Shown piece after piece: positions 1 through 10,031 of a DNA stretch of 33,583 nt. A model generated the notes under the pieces. The model saw only the letters and a list, made by a program, of their open reading frames with translations, did no database searches and was not told where the DNA came from. The DNA lies in the NCBI GenBank assembly GCA_040387055.1, contig JAZKEM010000156.1, forward strand, positions 1 through 33,583, given 5' to 3'. Position 1 is the first letter of the stretch, and each line of letters opens with the position of its first letter. The translations under genes were made by a program, and so were the position numbers. The stretch is from Stenotrophobium sp040387055 (GTDB lineage: Bacteria; Pseudomonadota; Gammaproteobacteria; Nevskiales; Nevskiaceae).

Positions 1-2
1 AA

Positions 3-377
3 GACATGATTGGTTTTGTCGCTGTGCGTTTCCGTTTTGAACGGGATGCCGCAGGGACTGCCGAGCAAGAAATGAAAGCCTGGCTTGCACGTCGCAAAGC
101 CACGCAGCCCGTTGGCAAACCCAGTGCTGGTAGCACTTTCCGCAATCCGCCGGGCGAGCACGCTGCACGTCTGATCGAAGCCTGTGGTTTTAAAGGTCAT
201 CGCATTGGTGGAGCGCAAGTCTCAAAGCTACACGCAAATTTCATCATCACTGACGACAGCGCAACAGCTGCTGACGTCGAAGCCTTGATCGCGTTTTTAC
301 GCGCCGAGGTGAAACAACAGAAGGGTATTGAATTGGAACCTGAAGTCAGAGTCATTGGAGAGCCTCGCCATGCGTAA
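3..377 (+). CDS. murB: UDP-N-acetylenolpyruvoylglucosamine reductase MurB, C-terminal part
   Basis: This is the 3' end of a MurB gene; its FAD-binding N-terminal half lies before the window. MurB reduces UDP-GlcNAc-enolpyruvate to UDP-MurNAc with NADPH in the cytoplasm. The visible part carries the C-terminal domain motif K-P-S-A-G-S-T-F-R-N-P, whose AGS serine is the proton donor in the family, then GGAQVSKLHANFI and the conserved LEPEVR with the catalytic glutamate. The reading frame is open to the window start, so the first in-frame ATG (position 6) is internal and not the start. The stop overlaps the ddl start by 8 bases, which fits the usual murC-murB-ddl-ftsQ-ftsA-ftsZ order. Confidence 0.93.
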   Translation, partial: DMIGFVAVRFRFERDAAGTAEQEMKAWLARRKATQPVGKPSAGSTFRNPPGEHAARLIEACGFKGHRIGGAQVSKLHANFIITDDSATAADVEALIAFLRAEVKQQKGIELEPEVRVIGEPRHA

Positions 378-1314
378 GCTCGTAAAAAATCCTAAGGCCT
401 TCGGACGCGTTGCCGTGTTGATGGGCGGCTGGTCCGCAGAACGCCAAGTTTCCTTGTGGAGCGGGGAAGGCGTGGTTGCAGCGCTGAAGGAAAAAGGCGT
501 TGATGTCACCGCGATTGACGCCGACAAAAACGCTGTGCTGACGCTTGGCGCGCAAGGCTACGACCGTGTGTTCAACATCATGCACGGCACCGGCGGCGAA
601 GACGGCACGGTGCAGGCGATTCTAGATTTGCACGGCTTGCCGTATCCCGGCAGTGGCGTACTCGCTTCATCACTGGCAATGGACAAGCTGCGCACCAAGC
701 GCATCTGGAAGGCTGAAGGGTTGCCAACACCAGATTTCATGGTGCTGAAGAATGCGGACGATGCGCACGAAGCCGCTAAGCGCTTCGGCTATCCGCTGAT
801 CATCAAGCCCGCGGCTGACGGTTCAAGCGTTGGCGTGTCGAAAGTGAAATCAGTGGATCAAGTCGATAAGGCTTTTGCTGATGCGCTCGGTGATGACCGC
901 GTTGTGATCGCAGAAGAGTTTATTGCTGGCGGTGAATACACCTGCCCGATTCTGGATGGCGTTGCATTGCCCATCATTCGTATCGAACCGGATGGCGAGT
1001 TCTACGATTACAACGCCAAGTACATCTCAGACAAAACCAGCTATCACTGCCCGGCAGGCCTTGAGGCGCCACACGAAAAAATCTTGCAGCAAATTTGCGC
1101 CAAGGCTTTCGATCTCATTGGTTGCAAAGACTGGGGCCGCGTCGATTTCATGATGGACGCACAAGGTAAACCTTGGTTGCTGGAAATCAACACGCTGCCA
1201 GGCATGACATCGCACTCGTTAGTGCCGATGTCCGCCAAAGTGAGTGGCTTGAGCTACGCCGATCTCTGCTGGGCACTGCTCGAAACCACGCTGGGGCAGG
1301 GAGACGCAGGTTAA
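370..1314 (+). CDS. ddl: D-alanine--D-alanine ligase
   Basis: An ATP-grasp ligase of 314 residues that joins two D-alanines for the peptidoglycan stem peptide in the cytoplasm. Visible motifs are the N-terminal VAVLMGGWSAERQVSLWSG, the ATP-binding KPAADGSSVGVSKV in the middle, and the C-terminal metal-binding EINTLPGMTSHSLVP. I chose the ATG at 370 over an in-frame ATG at 328 because a GGAG lies 9 bases upstream (357-360) and the protein then begins at the normal family position; the upstream ATG would lie deep inside murB. It overlaps murB by 8 bases and is followed 4 bases later by ftsQ, so the genes are probably cotranscribed. Confidence 0.96.
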   Translation: MRKLVKNPKAFGRVAVLMGGWSAERQVSLWSGEGVVAALKEKGVDVTAIDADKNAVLTLGAQGYDRVFNIMHGTGGEDGTVQAILDLHGLPYPGSGVLASSLAMDKLRTKRIWKAEGLPTPDFMVLKNADDAHEAAKRFGYPLIIKPAADGSSVGVSKVKSVDQVDKAFADALGDDRVVIAEEFIAGGEYTCPILDGVALPIIRIEPDGEFYDYNAKYISDKTSYHCPAGLEAPHEKILQQICAKAFDLIGCKDWGRVDFMMDAQGKPWLLEINTLPGMTSHSLVPMSAKVSGLSYADLCWALLETTLGQGDAG

Positions 1315-1318
1315 CACC

Positions 1319-2062
1319 ATGACCCTTGATCGCTTCAGCACCGCCAACTTTGACTTCAAGCCTGTATTGGCTGGGGTCTCGGCGTTGCTGTTGATTTTGG
1401 GTGGTGGTGGGTTGTATGGCGCTGCACGCGGCAATCACGTGGTTGAGCATTTGCAGATTGAAGGGCCGTTTAAGCGTGTGTCACCAGAGCTGGTTCGCAT
1501 CGCAGTGGCCAATCAACTGCCTGAAGGCTTTTTGACGATGGATCTCGAAGCAGCGCGCGCGAGTCTGGAGCGTTTGCCTTGGGTAGAACACGCCCGCGTT
1601 GAACGTGTATGGCCCGGTGATTTGCGTGTGCGTATCTGGGAGCGCGAAGCGTATTCGCGTTGGCATAGCAATGAATTGCTCAGCACCAAGGCGGCTGCGT
1701 TTCTGCCTGATGCAAAAGAAATTCCGGAAGGATTGCCGAAGCTCTCTGGTCCTGATGGGCATGAGCAGGAAGTGATGGACGCATACAAGCAGTTGAGTCA
1801 GCGCTTGGCGGAAACGCCATTGCCGCTCGCGCAACTGGATATGGATATCCGCGGCGAGTGGTTGGCACGTACCGCGTCGGGCATTGAGTTGCGACTGGGC
1901 CAAGGCGCGCCAGACAGCAAGCTCGACATGATTACTGGGCCAATGTTGCGCGCGTTGGGCCCGCGCTTGAGTGAAGTGAATTACGTGGACCTTCGATACA
2001 CCAATGGTTTTGCAGTGGCTTGGCGTGCGCCGGGTGCGGCTGCCGAGGAGAAAAAGCAATGA
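1319..2062 (+). CDS. ftsQ: Cell division protein FtsQ
   Basis: FtsQ is a bitopic inner-membrane divisome protein that links FtsA/FtsZ-side components to FtsB, FtsL and the septal synthase. The 247-residue product has a short cytoplasmic tail, one hydrophobic segment at about residues 18-38, then a POTRA domain (roughly 42-112, with VEHLQIEG and LPWVEHARVERVWPGDLRVRIWEREA) and the FtsQ beta domain ending near NYVDLRYTNGFAVAWR. The strongest family signature is VDLRYxNGFAVxW. The gene sits 4 bases after ddl, and its stop overlaps the ftsA start as ATGA, indicating translational coupling. Confidence 0.95.
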   Translation: MTLDRFSTANFDFKPVLAGVSALLLILGGGGLYGAARGNHVVEHLQIEGPFKRVSPELVRIAVANQLPEGFLTMDLEAARASLERLPWVEHARVERVWPGDLRVRIWEREAYSRWHSNELLSTKAAAFLPDAKEIPEGLPKLSGPDGHEQEVMDAYKQLSQRLAETPLPLAQLDMDIRGEWLARTASGIELRLGQGAPDSKLDMITGPMLRALGPRLSEVNYVDLRYTNGFAVAWRAPGAAAEEKKQ

Positions 2063-3294
2063 GCAAGAGAGAAGTGAGAAACCTGTTGGTCGGTCTCGAC
2101 ATCGGTACTTCGAAAGTGGTGTGCGTGGTTGGAGAAATTCTTCCTGACGGACGCATCGAAGTCGTTGGCGAAGGCTCTGCTCCATCGCGCGGTCTCAAGA
2201 AAGGCGTGGTGGTGAATATCGATGCCACCGTGCAATCGATACGCCGCGCTGTGGAGAACGCAGAGCAGATGGCGGGTTGCCGCGCGCAGTCGGTTTACGT
2301 CGGCGTCTCGGGCTCACACATCAAGAGCTTTAATTCCACCGGCGTGGTGCCGGTGCGCAATCGCGAAGTGAATGAGCGCGATGTGGAATCGGTGATCGAC
2401 GCCGCACGCGCAATTGCGATTCCGGCGGATCAAAAAATTCTGCACGTCGTCCCGCAAGAATTTGTGGTGGACGGACAAGACGGTATTCACGAGCCGGTTG
2501 GCATGTCTGGTGTACGCCTTGAAGCGCATGTGCACATGGTCACTGGCAGCTTGAGCGCTGCGCAAAATATTCAGAAATGCGTGGAGTCTTGCGGACTGCG
2601 CGTCGACAAATTGATCTTGCAACATCTCGCTTCGAGCCACGCGGTGCTGATGCCTGATGAGCGTGACCTTGGTGTGTGCATGGTCGATATCGGTGGCGGC
2701 ACCAGCGACATCGCAATCTTCAAAGGTGGCTCGGTGCGTCACACCGCAGTGCTGCCGATTGCGGGCGATCAAGTGACCAATGACATCTCGGTCGCTTTCC
2801 GCACACCAGTGCCTTACGCAGAAGAAATCAAAATTCAGTTCGGCTGCGCACTGCCCGAGTTTGCGGCGAGCGACGAGATGATTGAAGTGAAGAGTGTTGG
2901 CGAAATGCCTTCACGCACTTTGTCGCGCCACACGCTCGCAGAAGTGATCAAACCGCGCTACGACGAACTATTCCGCTTTATTCGCAAAGAACTGCATCGC
3001 AGCGACTTTTACGACGTCATCGCCAGCGGCATCGTCCTCACCGGCGGCTCGGCACAGATGCCTGGCGTGCGCGAATTAGCCGAAGCGGTGTTTGAACTGC
3101 CGGTTCGCATCGGCGTTCCGCAGAACATCGAGGGACTCAAAGACGTGGTCAGAAACCCGGTTTATTCCACCGCGGTGGGGCTGCTGCTGTATGGCATTCA
3201 GGATCAGCCAAAACTGGTTTCACGTGGGGGAGATAGCGCAGGTCCGGGCTATTTGTTCAACCGGGTTAGCAGCTGGTTTAAGGGTAATTTTTAG
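2059..3294 (+). CDS. ftsA: Cell division protein FtsA
   Basis: An actin-like ATPase of 411 residues that anchors FtsZ filaments to the membrane and recruits later division proteins. It shows the actin-family phosphate 1 motif LLVGLDIGTSKVVCVVGE at the N-terminus, the phosphate 2 motif MVDIGGGTSDIAIF, the adenosine motif VLTGGSAQMPG, and a C-terminal amphipathic tail (NRVSSWFKGNF) of the type that inserts in the membrane. The start at 2059 overlaps the ftsQ stop (ATGA) and has GAGGAG at 2045-2050; an in-frame ATG at 2020 inside ftsQ is less likely. A 216-base gap separates it from ftsZ. Confidence 0.96.
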   Translation: MSKREVRNLLVGLDIGTSKVVCVVGEILPDGRIEVVGEGSAPSRGLKKGVVVNIDATVQSIRRAVENAEQMAGCRAQSVYVGVSGSHIKSFNSTGVVPVRNREVNERDVESVIDAARAIAIPADQKILHVVPQEFVVDGQDGIHEPVGMSGVRLEAHVHMVTGSLSAAQNIQKCVESCGLRVDKLILQHLASSHAVLMPDERDLGVCMVDIGGGTSDIAIFKGGSVRHTAVLPIAGDQVTNDISVAFRTPVPYAEEIKIQFGCALPEFAASDEMIEVKSVGEMPSRTLSRHTLAEVIKPRYDELFRFIRKELHRSDFYDVIASGIVLTGGSAQMPGVRELAEAVFELPVRIGVPQNIEGLKDVVRNPVYSTAVGLLLYGIQDQPKLVSRGGDSAGPGYLFNRVSSWFKGNF

Positions 3295-3312
3295 CTCGTA
3301 TTTCGAGCTGAA
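3290..3312 (+). other. Hairpin over the ftsA stop codon
   Basis: The arms 3290-3298 and 3304-3312 pair over nine positions with one G-U pair around a 5-base loop and include the ftsA stop codon. A short T-run (3321-3324) follows only after a gap, so this is not a convincing terminator. It could lower read-through or protect the 3' end of the ftsQA message before ftsZ. Confidence 0.35.
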
Positions 3313-3357
3313 TATCGAAGTTTTAAAACTAATTTAACGAAATCGCTTATGTACACA

Positions 3358-3386
3358 TTGACACAGGCTCTGTTATTAAATACGTT
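3358..3386 (+). promoter_or_regulatory. Candidate promoter in the ftsA-ftsZ gap
   Basis: A perfect TTGACA at 3358-3363 is followed after 17 bases by TACGTT (3381-3386), a weak -10 match at three of six positions. It would start transcription about 120 bases before ftsZ. A separate ftsZ promoter is plausible because ftsZ needs more product than ftsQA and the gap is long. The weak -10 keeps confidence low; an alternative is the AT-rich TAATAAT at 3404-3410 without a clear -35. Confidence 0.3.
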
Positions 3387-3510
3387 ACATGCTGAGAAGC
3401 TGGTAATAATTCATAACAAATGCACTGTGCAATGCAAAGCGAACGGTAAGAAGCATTTTTTTCAGGGTTACCACATTTAATTCGCGCAGGCACAACGCAG
3501 GAGAAGCACA

Positions 3511-4716
3511 ATGAACGATCACTTTGAATTCACGGACGGACACAGTCGCAAAGCGGTCATCCGCGTTATCGGAATTGGCGGCGGCGGTTGCAATACCGTC
3601 AATCAGATGGCTCAGGCCGATATCCAAGATGTGGAGTTCATCGTCGCTAACACCGACCGTGACCATCTTGAACGCTGCGTTCCGACCAACCAGTTGCAGC
3701 TCGGTCCCGAGATCACTCGCGGCCTCGGCGCTGGCTCCGATCCTCGCGTAGGCCGTCAGGCGGCTGAAGAAGATCGTGACCGCATCCGCGAAATGCTGGA
3801 AGGCACGGACTTGCTGTTCCTCACGGCTGGTATGGGTGGTGGTACGGGCACGGGCGCTGCACCAGTGATTGCGCAGGTTGCTAAAGAACTGGGCATCCTC
3901 ACCGTTGCCGTGGTGACTAAGCCATTCTTGTTCGAAAACAAGAAGCGCATGAACATCGCGATGCAGGGCCTGGAAGAGCTGCGTGAGTTCACCGACTCGC
4001 TGATCGTGATTCCCAACGAGAAGTTGGGTCTGGTGCTGGGCACCAAGATCACCATGACCAATGCCTTCAAGGCCGCCAACGATGTGCTGCAGAACGCAGT
4101 TCGCGGCATCTCTGAGCTGATCACCTGCCCGGGCCAACTGAACGTCGACTTTGCTGACGTGAAGACGGTCATGAGCAACCGCGGCATGGCGATGATGGGC
4201 GTGGGCGTGGCGAGTGGTGAAGACCGCGCGCTGAAGGCTGTGGAAATGGCCCTGTCCAGCCCGCTGCTCGACGATATTGAACTGCGCGGCGCGCGCGGCC
4301 TGCTGGTCAACGTCACCTGCGACGACTCACTGACGATGGAAGAGTATTCGCTGATCAACGAGCGCGTACATGAGATCGCTTCTGACGAAGCCGATGCCAA
4401 GTGCGGTATGTCGGTTAACCCGAACCTCAACGGCGAGCTGCGCGTGACCGTGGTTGCTACGGGCCTGCACGGCATGAAGACGACGGTTCAGGTTGCTGTG
4501 CCAACGGCTCAGCCGATCAATCCGCGTGTTGCCTCGTTCATCCGTCCGGAAATGCCAGTGGCTCAGCCGATGCCACAGCGTCAGCCAGATCTGGATCGCC
4601 CGGCCTACAACCGTAATATCCGTCAGGGCTCGGTGGGGACGGCAGCAGCCTACCTGCAGGAACTGGATGAAGACATCATCAACATCCCGGCTTTCCTGCG
4701 TCACCAAGCTGATTAA
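3511..4716 (+). CDS. ftsZ: Cell division protein FtsZ
   Basis: The tubulin-like GTPase that forms the Z ring at mid-cell, 401 residues. Visible are the N-terminal glycine loop GIGGGGCN, the tubulin signature GMGGGTGTGAAPV, the T7 synergy loop NVDFADVKTVM, and a C-terminal linker rich in P and Q leading to the conserved tail DEDIINIPAFLRHQAD that binds FtsA and ZipA-type partners. AGGAG at 3499-3503 supports the start. The cysteine in the first glycine loop, where glycine is common, and the divergent stretch NTDRDHLERC are mild departures from textbook FtsZ. It lies downstream of ftsA and is followed by lpxC after a gap with its own promoter candidate. Confidence 0.98.
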   Translation: MNDHFEFTDGHSRKAVIRVIGIGGGGCNTVNQMAQADIQDVEFIVANTDRDHLERCVPTNQLQLGPEITRGLGAGSDPRVGRQAAEEDRDRIREMLEGTDLLFLTAGMGGGTGTGAAPVIAQVAKELGILTVAVVTKPFLFENKKRMNIAMQGLEELREFTDSLIVIPNEKLGLVLGTKITMTNAFKAANDVLQNAVRGISELITCPGQLNVDFADVKTVMSNRGMAMMGVGVASGEDRALKAVEMALSSPLLDDIELRGARGLLVNVTCDDSLTMEEYSLINERVHEIASDEADAKCGMSVNPNLNGELRVTVVATGLHGMKTTVQVAVPTAQPINPRVASFIRPEMPVAQPMPQRQPDLDRPAYNRNIRQGSVGTAAAYLQELDEDIINIPAFLRHQAD

Positions 4717-4754
4717 AGGTAGCCTGGGGCATGGGCCAGAAGCTCAGGAACCCA

Positions 4755-4763
4755 TGTTACAAT
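4755..4763 (+). promoter_or_regulatory. Candidate extended -10 promoter for lpxC
   Basis: The string TGTTACAAT matches the extended -10 pattern TGnTATAAT at all but one position. No good -35 is seen, as is common for extended -10 promoters. Transcription would begin near 4770, giving a leader of about 67 bases before lpxC that begins with a strong hairpin. Confidence 0.5.
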
Positions 4764-4775
4764 TCGATGTCACTA

Positions 4776-4800
4776 TTGCGGCGCCTATAGGGCGCCGTAA
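4776..4800 (+). other. Hairpin in the lpxC leader
   Basis: Arms 4776-4785 and 4791-4800 pair over ten positions (seven consecutive pairs of CGGCGCC with GGCGCCG, then one G-U and two A-T pairs) around the loop TATAG. No T-run follows, so it is not an intrinsic terminator for ftsZ; it would lie at the very 5' end of an lpxC transcript started from the extended -10 at 4755-4763. Confidence 0.6.
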
Positions 4801-4836
4801 TGCTAAATGAACCCGTAGTCAGGTAGCTTCAGCGCA

Positions 4837-5754
4837 ATGATTAGGCAGCGCACACTTAAACAAGCGGTACGTGCCACCGGCATCGGCCTTCACTCTGGCC
4901 GTAAGGTGTACATGTCGTTGTTGCCTGCTGGCCCTGATACCGGCATCGTTTTCCGTCGTACCGATCTCAGCCCAGTGCCGGAAGTAAAGGCGCAGGCTCA
5001 TCTGGTTGGCGAAGCGATCATGTGCAGTACGCTGGTAGAAGGCGACGTCAAAATCGCGACCATCGAGCATTTGATGTCTGCGCTTGCAGGTTTGGGTATC
5101 GACAACTGCATCGTTGAGTTATCGGCTCCTGAAGTGCCCATCATGGACGGCAGCGCCGGTCCTTTCGTATTCCTGATTCAGTCTGCTGGTATTCACGAGC
5201 AGGACGCGGCTAAGAAATTCATCCGCATCAAGCAGCCGGTGCAGGTGGAAGAAGGTGACAAATTTGCGCGCTTTGAGCCATTTGATGGCTTCCGCCTCAA
5301 TTTCAGCATCGACTTCAAGCACCCAGTCCTGAAGGCTAGCGGTCAGACTGCTGTGGTGGATTTTTCAACCACTACTTACGTTAAGGAAGTGAGCCGTGCG
5401 CGCACCTTTGGCTTTATGCGCGAGTTGGATCAGTTGCGTGCGGCTAATCTGGGTCTAGGCGCGAGCTTAGACAACGTCGTTGCGCTCGACGAGTTCCGCG
5501 TGGTGAACCACGACGGTCTACGCTACGAGAACGAATTCGTTCGTCACAAAATTCTGGATGCGGTCGGCGATTTGTACCTGCTCGGCCACAGTGTCATTGG
5601 TGCTTACAACGCTTATAAGTCTGGCCACGCGCTCAATAACAAGCTGGTGCGTGCAGTGTTGGCGGATCAGGCGGCATGGGAATTGGTGACTTTTGACGAA
5701 GCGGCCGAACCTGCGCCGATCTCATTTGTCCGTGGCAGCCTGGCAACGGCCTGA
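4837..5754 (+). CDS. lpxC: UDP-3-O-acyl-N-acetylglucosamine deacetylase LpxC
   Basis: The zinc-dependent deacetylase that commits UDP-3-O-acyl-GlcNAc to lipid A synthesis in the cytoplasm; 305 residues, the usual length. Zinc ligands are visible as H78 (TIEHLMSAL), H237 and D241 (RHKILDAVGDLYLLG), with catalytic E77 and H264 (SGHALNN), numbering almost the same as E. coli LpxC. It follows ftsZ as in many gamma- and betaproteobacteria. The ribosome-binding site is weak (AGG at 4821-4823). The leader carries a hairpin that could influence expression. In E. coli the enzyme is mainly controlled by FtsH proteolysis; whether this applies here is not visible. Confidence 0.97.
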   Translation: MIRQRTLKQAVRATGIGLHSGRKVYMSLLPAGPDTGIVFRRTDLSPVPEVKAQAHLVGEAIMCSTLVEGDVKIATIEHLMSALAGLGIDNCIVELSAPEVPIMDGSAGPFVFLIQSAGIHEQDAAKKFIRIKQPVQVEEGDKFARFEPFDGFRLNFSIDFKHPVLKASGQTAVVDFSTTTYVKEVSRARTFGFMRELDQLRAANLGLGASLDNVVALDEFRVVNHDGLRYENEFVRHKILDAVGDLYLLGHSVIGAYNAYKSGHALNNKLVRAVLADQAAWELVTFDEAAEPAPISFVRGSLATA

Positions 5755-5763
5755 GCTGTTTTT

Positions 5764-5789
5764 CCTAGGCGATTTCTTGCCTAAGCCTT
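5764..5789. terminator. Weak hairpin between convergent lpxC and dciA
   Basis: TAGGC and GCCTA (about 5767-5771 and 5780-5784) can pair around an 8-base spacer in the 64-base gap between two tail-to-tail genes, with some T-rich sequence on either side. The stem is only five pairs, so a bidirectional terminator is possible but unproven. Confidence 0.25.
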
Positions 5790-5818
5790 TGATTCCTGAT
5801 TAGACTGCAGCAAATACG

Positions 5819-6142
5819 CTAGAAGTCTGGCCTAACCTTTGCGTCAATTTCGGTGCAGGTCAGATTAAATCGCTCCTTAAGGAGCCCGAGCAGAGATGCT
5901 TTACGGTAGCGAAGGGGGACTAGACTGGCAGCGGTCTGGGCAAAGATCACAACCGTGTTGCCACGGATATTGGCGATACGAAGGGATTTGATCCAAGGCT
6001 CAGAAGACCATTGCTCTTGTAGTTCGTTATTTATAGCGGTTAGCCGCTGAGCGCGAGACAAAAGTTCGCGCACAGTTTGCGGTTGCTGGCTAAGCCAGTT
6101 CTGCAAAGGTTCGGCGTCGGTGGGCTTAATTTGATGCACCAT
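5819..6142 (-). CDS. dciA: DciA-family (DUF721) protein, putative replicative helicase loader
   Basis: A 107-residue DUF721/DciA protein. In bacteria without DnaC-type loaders, DciA proteins interact with the replicative helicase DnaB and assist its loading; this role is known from the family and inferred here. The sequence shows the typical pattern: PLQNWL near the start, RAQRLTAINNELQEQW, then WIKSLRIANIRGNTVVIFAQTAASLVPLRYR and a basic helix KASLLGLLKERF. A gene of this family commonly sits between lpxC and the M23 peptidase-secA pair, as here. Its start codon is only 2 bases from the divergent start codon of the next gene, with no ribosome-binding site and a perfect TATAAT just upstream. 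Confidence 0.82.
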   Translation of the reverse strand: MVHQIKPTDAEPLQNWLSQQPQTVRELLSRAQRLTAINNELQEQWSSEPWIKSLRIANIRGNTVVIFAQTAASLVPLRYRKASLLGLLKERFNLTCTEIDAKVRPDF

Positions 6143-6144
6143 GT

Positions 6145-7074
6145 ATGGACATTATAGTCGTCAGTAAGGAACGAGGACGCACATGGAGATTCCATCTGCA
6201 TCCGCGCAATGTCCTTGGCTGGCTGCCCTTGGCTACGCTCGTGGCCTTGATCTGCGTGCTTTGCGGCACGATTGGATACATGGCACGTGGCGACGGCGAA
6301 GTTCTCCCCTCAGGCTTGGTTGCTGCTTGGGCTAAAGAAGCCACCGCACAGCGCGAAGAAATCAGTCAGACCCGCGTCTCCGCAGGCGAAAACGCCCGCG
6401 CATTGGCACGCCGTATTGCAGAGTTGCAGGCCCACGTTCTGCGTCTCGACGCAGCCGGTCAGCGCCTAACGCAGATCGCCGGCTTGGATAAGGGCGAATT
6501 CAACTTCAACGCACCCCCGCCTGTTGGTGGCCCCGAAGAACTCGTGCCTGGGCAAGAGCCCGTGCTAGGTGATGTGCTGACCTCTTTGGACAGTTTTGAA
6601 AAGCAGTTGGCGGATCGTGAACGCCAAATGCGCGTTCTGGAAGATCTGCTGCTCGCCAGTCGATTGCAGCAAAAAGTCCGCCCTTCGGGTTGGCCGATTG
6701 CGGATGGCTGGATTTCATCGACCTTTGGTCGACGCACGGATCCCTTCACGGGCCGCTATGCCAATCATTACGGGATCGATTTTGCAGCTCGCAACGGCAC
6801 GGATGTGTTGTCTGTTGCGACCGGCATTGTGACCGACGCAGGCGAGCGTTCTGGCTACGGCGTTTTGGTTGAGATCAACCATGGCAACGGCTATGTCACG
6901 CGTTACGGCCATAACCAGCGCGCGCTGGTCAGAGTGGGCGACAAGGTGAACAAGGGGCAGCGCATCGCTCTGATGGGTTCAACTGGTCGTTCTACCGGCC
7001 CGCATGTGCACTTTGAAGTGCTGTTCAATGGCGCACTGGTGAACCCTGAGCAATATATTCAGGCTTCTCACTGA
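6145..7074 (+). CDS. M23-family murein endopeptidase, membrane anchored
   Basis: A 309-residue envelope protein with a short basic N-terminus (MDIIVVSKERGRTWRFHL), one transmembrane segment at about 24-46, a periplasmic coiled-coil stretch at about 60-175, and a C-terminal M23 (LytM/peptidase) domain. The zinc site is intact: H208 and D212 (NHYGID), H256 (RYGHN), and H287/H289 (GPHVHFEV), so it should be an active glycyl- or D,D-endopeptidase on peptidoglycan. The N-terminal motif is conserved in this secA-adjacent family, which supports the ATG at 6145 despite the lack of a ribosome-binding site. It runs divergently from dciA with 2 bases between the start codons and precedes secA. Confidence 0.9.
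   Translation: MDIIVVSKERGRTWRFHLHPRNVLGWLPLATLVALICVLCGTIGYMARGDGEVLPSGLVAAWAKEATAQREEISQTRVSAGENARALARRIAELQAHVLRLDAAGQRLTQIAGLDKGEFNFNAPPPVGGPEELVPGQEPVLGDVLTSLDSFEKQLADRERQMRVLEDLLLASRLQQKVRPSGWPIADGWISSTFGRRTDPFTGRYANHYGIDFAARNGTDVLSVATGIVTDAGERSGYGVLVEINHGNGYVTRYGHNQRALVRVGDKVNKGQRIALMGSTGRSTGPHVHFEVLFNGALVNPEQYIQASH
6151..6156 (-). promoter_or_regulatory. Candidate -10 element for dciA (TATAAT)
   Basis: Read on the minus strand, a perfect TATAAT ends 8 bases before the dciA start codon, which would place the transcription start at or within two bases of the ATG. It lies inside the first codons of the divergent M23 gene. No matching -35 is seen, so the case rests on the hexamer and its position. 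Confidence 0.35.
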
Positions 7075-7170
7075 GCTTTAAGGGAATTGTCCCCTTGAAT
7101 TCATGTCTTAGTGCCCTCATCGACTTGGTGGGCGAGGCATAATACGCGTCCATTCCGTATCTCCATCACG

Positions 7171-7187
7171 GCTTCGCTGGTCGAAGC
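7171..7187 (+). other. Hairpin in the secA leader
   Basis: GCTTCG (7171-7176) and CGAAGC (7182-7187) pair perfectly around a 5-base loop, ending 18 bases before the secA start. No T-run follows, so it is not a terminator. secA itself lacks a visible ribosome-binding site, which makes a role in translation control worth considering. Confidence 0.45.
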
Positions 7188-7205
7188 TCATAGTGCCTAA
7201 AACTT

Positions 7206-9941
<2,736 letters not shown>

Positions 9942-9977
9942 TCCGCTAGCCGTTCTCGGTAAAAGCTTTAAAATAGA

Positions 9978-10012
9978 AAAGACGCTAGGTTCGCCTAGCG
10001 TCTTTCTTTTTT
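9978..10012 (+). terminator. Strong intrinsic terminator of secA
   Basis: A perfect 12-pair stem (AAAGACGCTAGG at 9978-9989 with its complement at 9994-10005) closed by a TTCG tetraloop, followed by CTTTTTT. It ends 19 bases before the argJ start, so argJ would need read-through or a promoter overlapping this structure. Confidence 0.95.
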
Positions 10013-10031
10013 GGTTCACTGGAATTTACAC

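Noticed and set aside
6404..6420. A second sigma-54-like string (TGGCACG followed by ATTGC) on the plus strand.
   Set aside because: It lies inside the M23 coding region and the -24/-12 spacing is one base too long.
10011..10031. TTG start for argJ seven codons upstream.
   Set aside because: It lies in the T-run of the secA terminator; the ATG at 10032 gives the normal ArgJ N-terminus.
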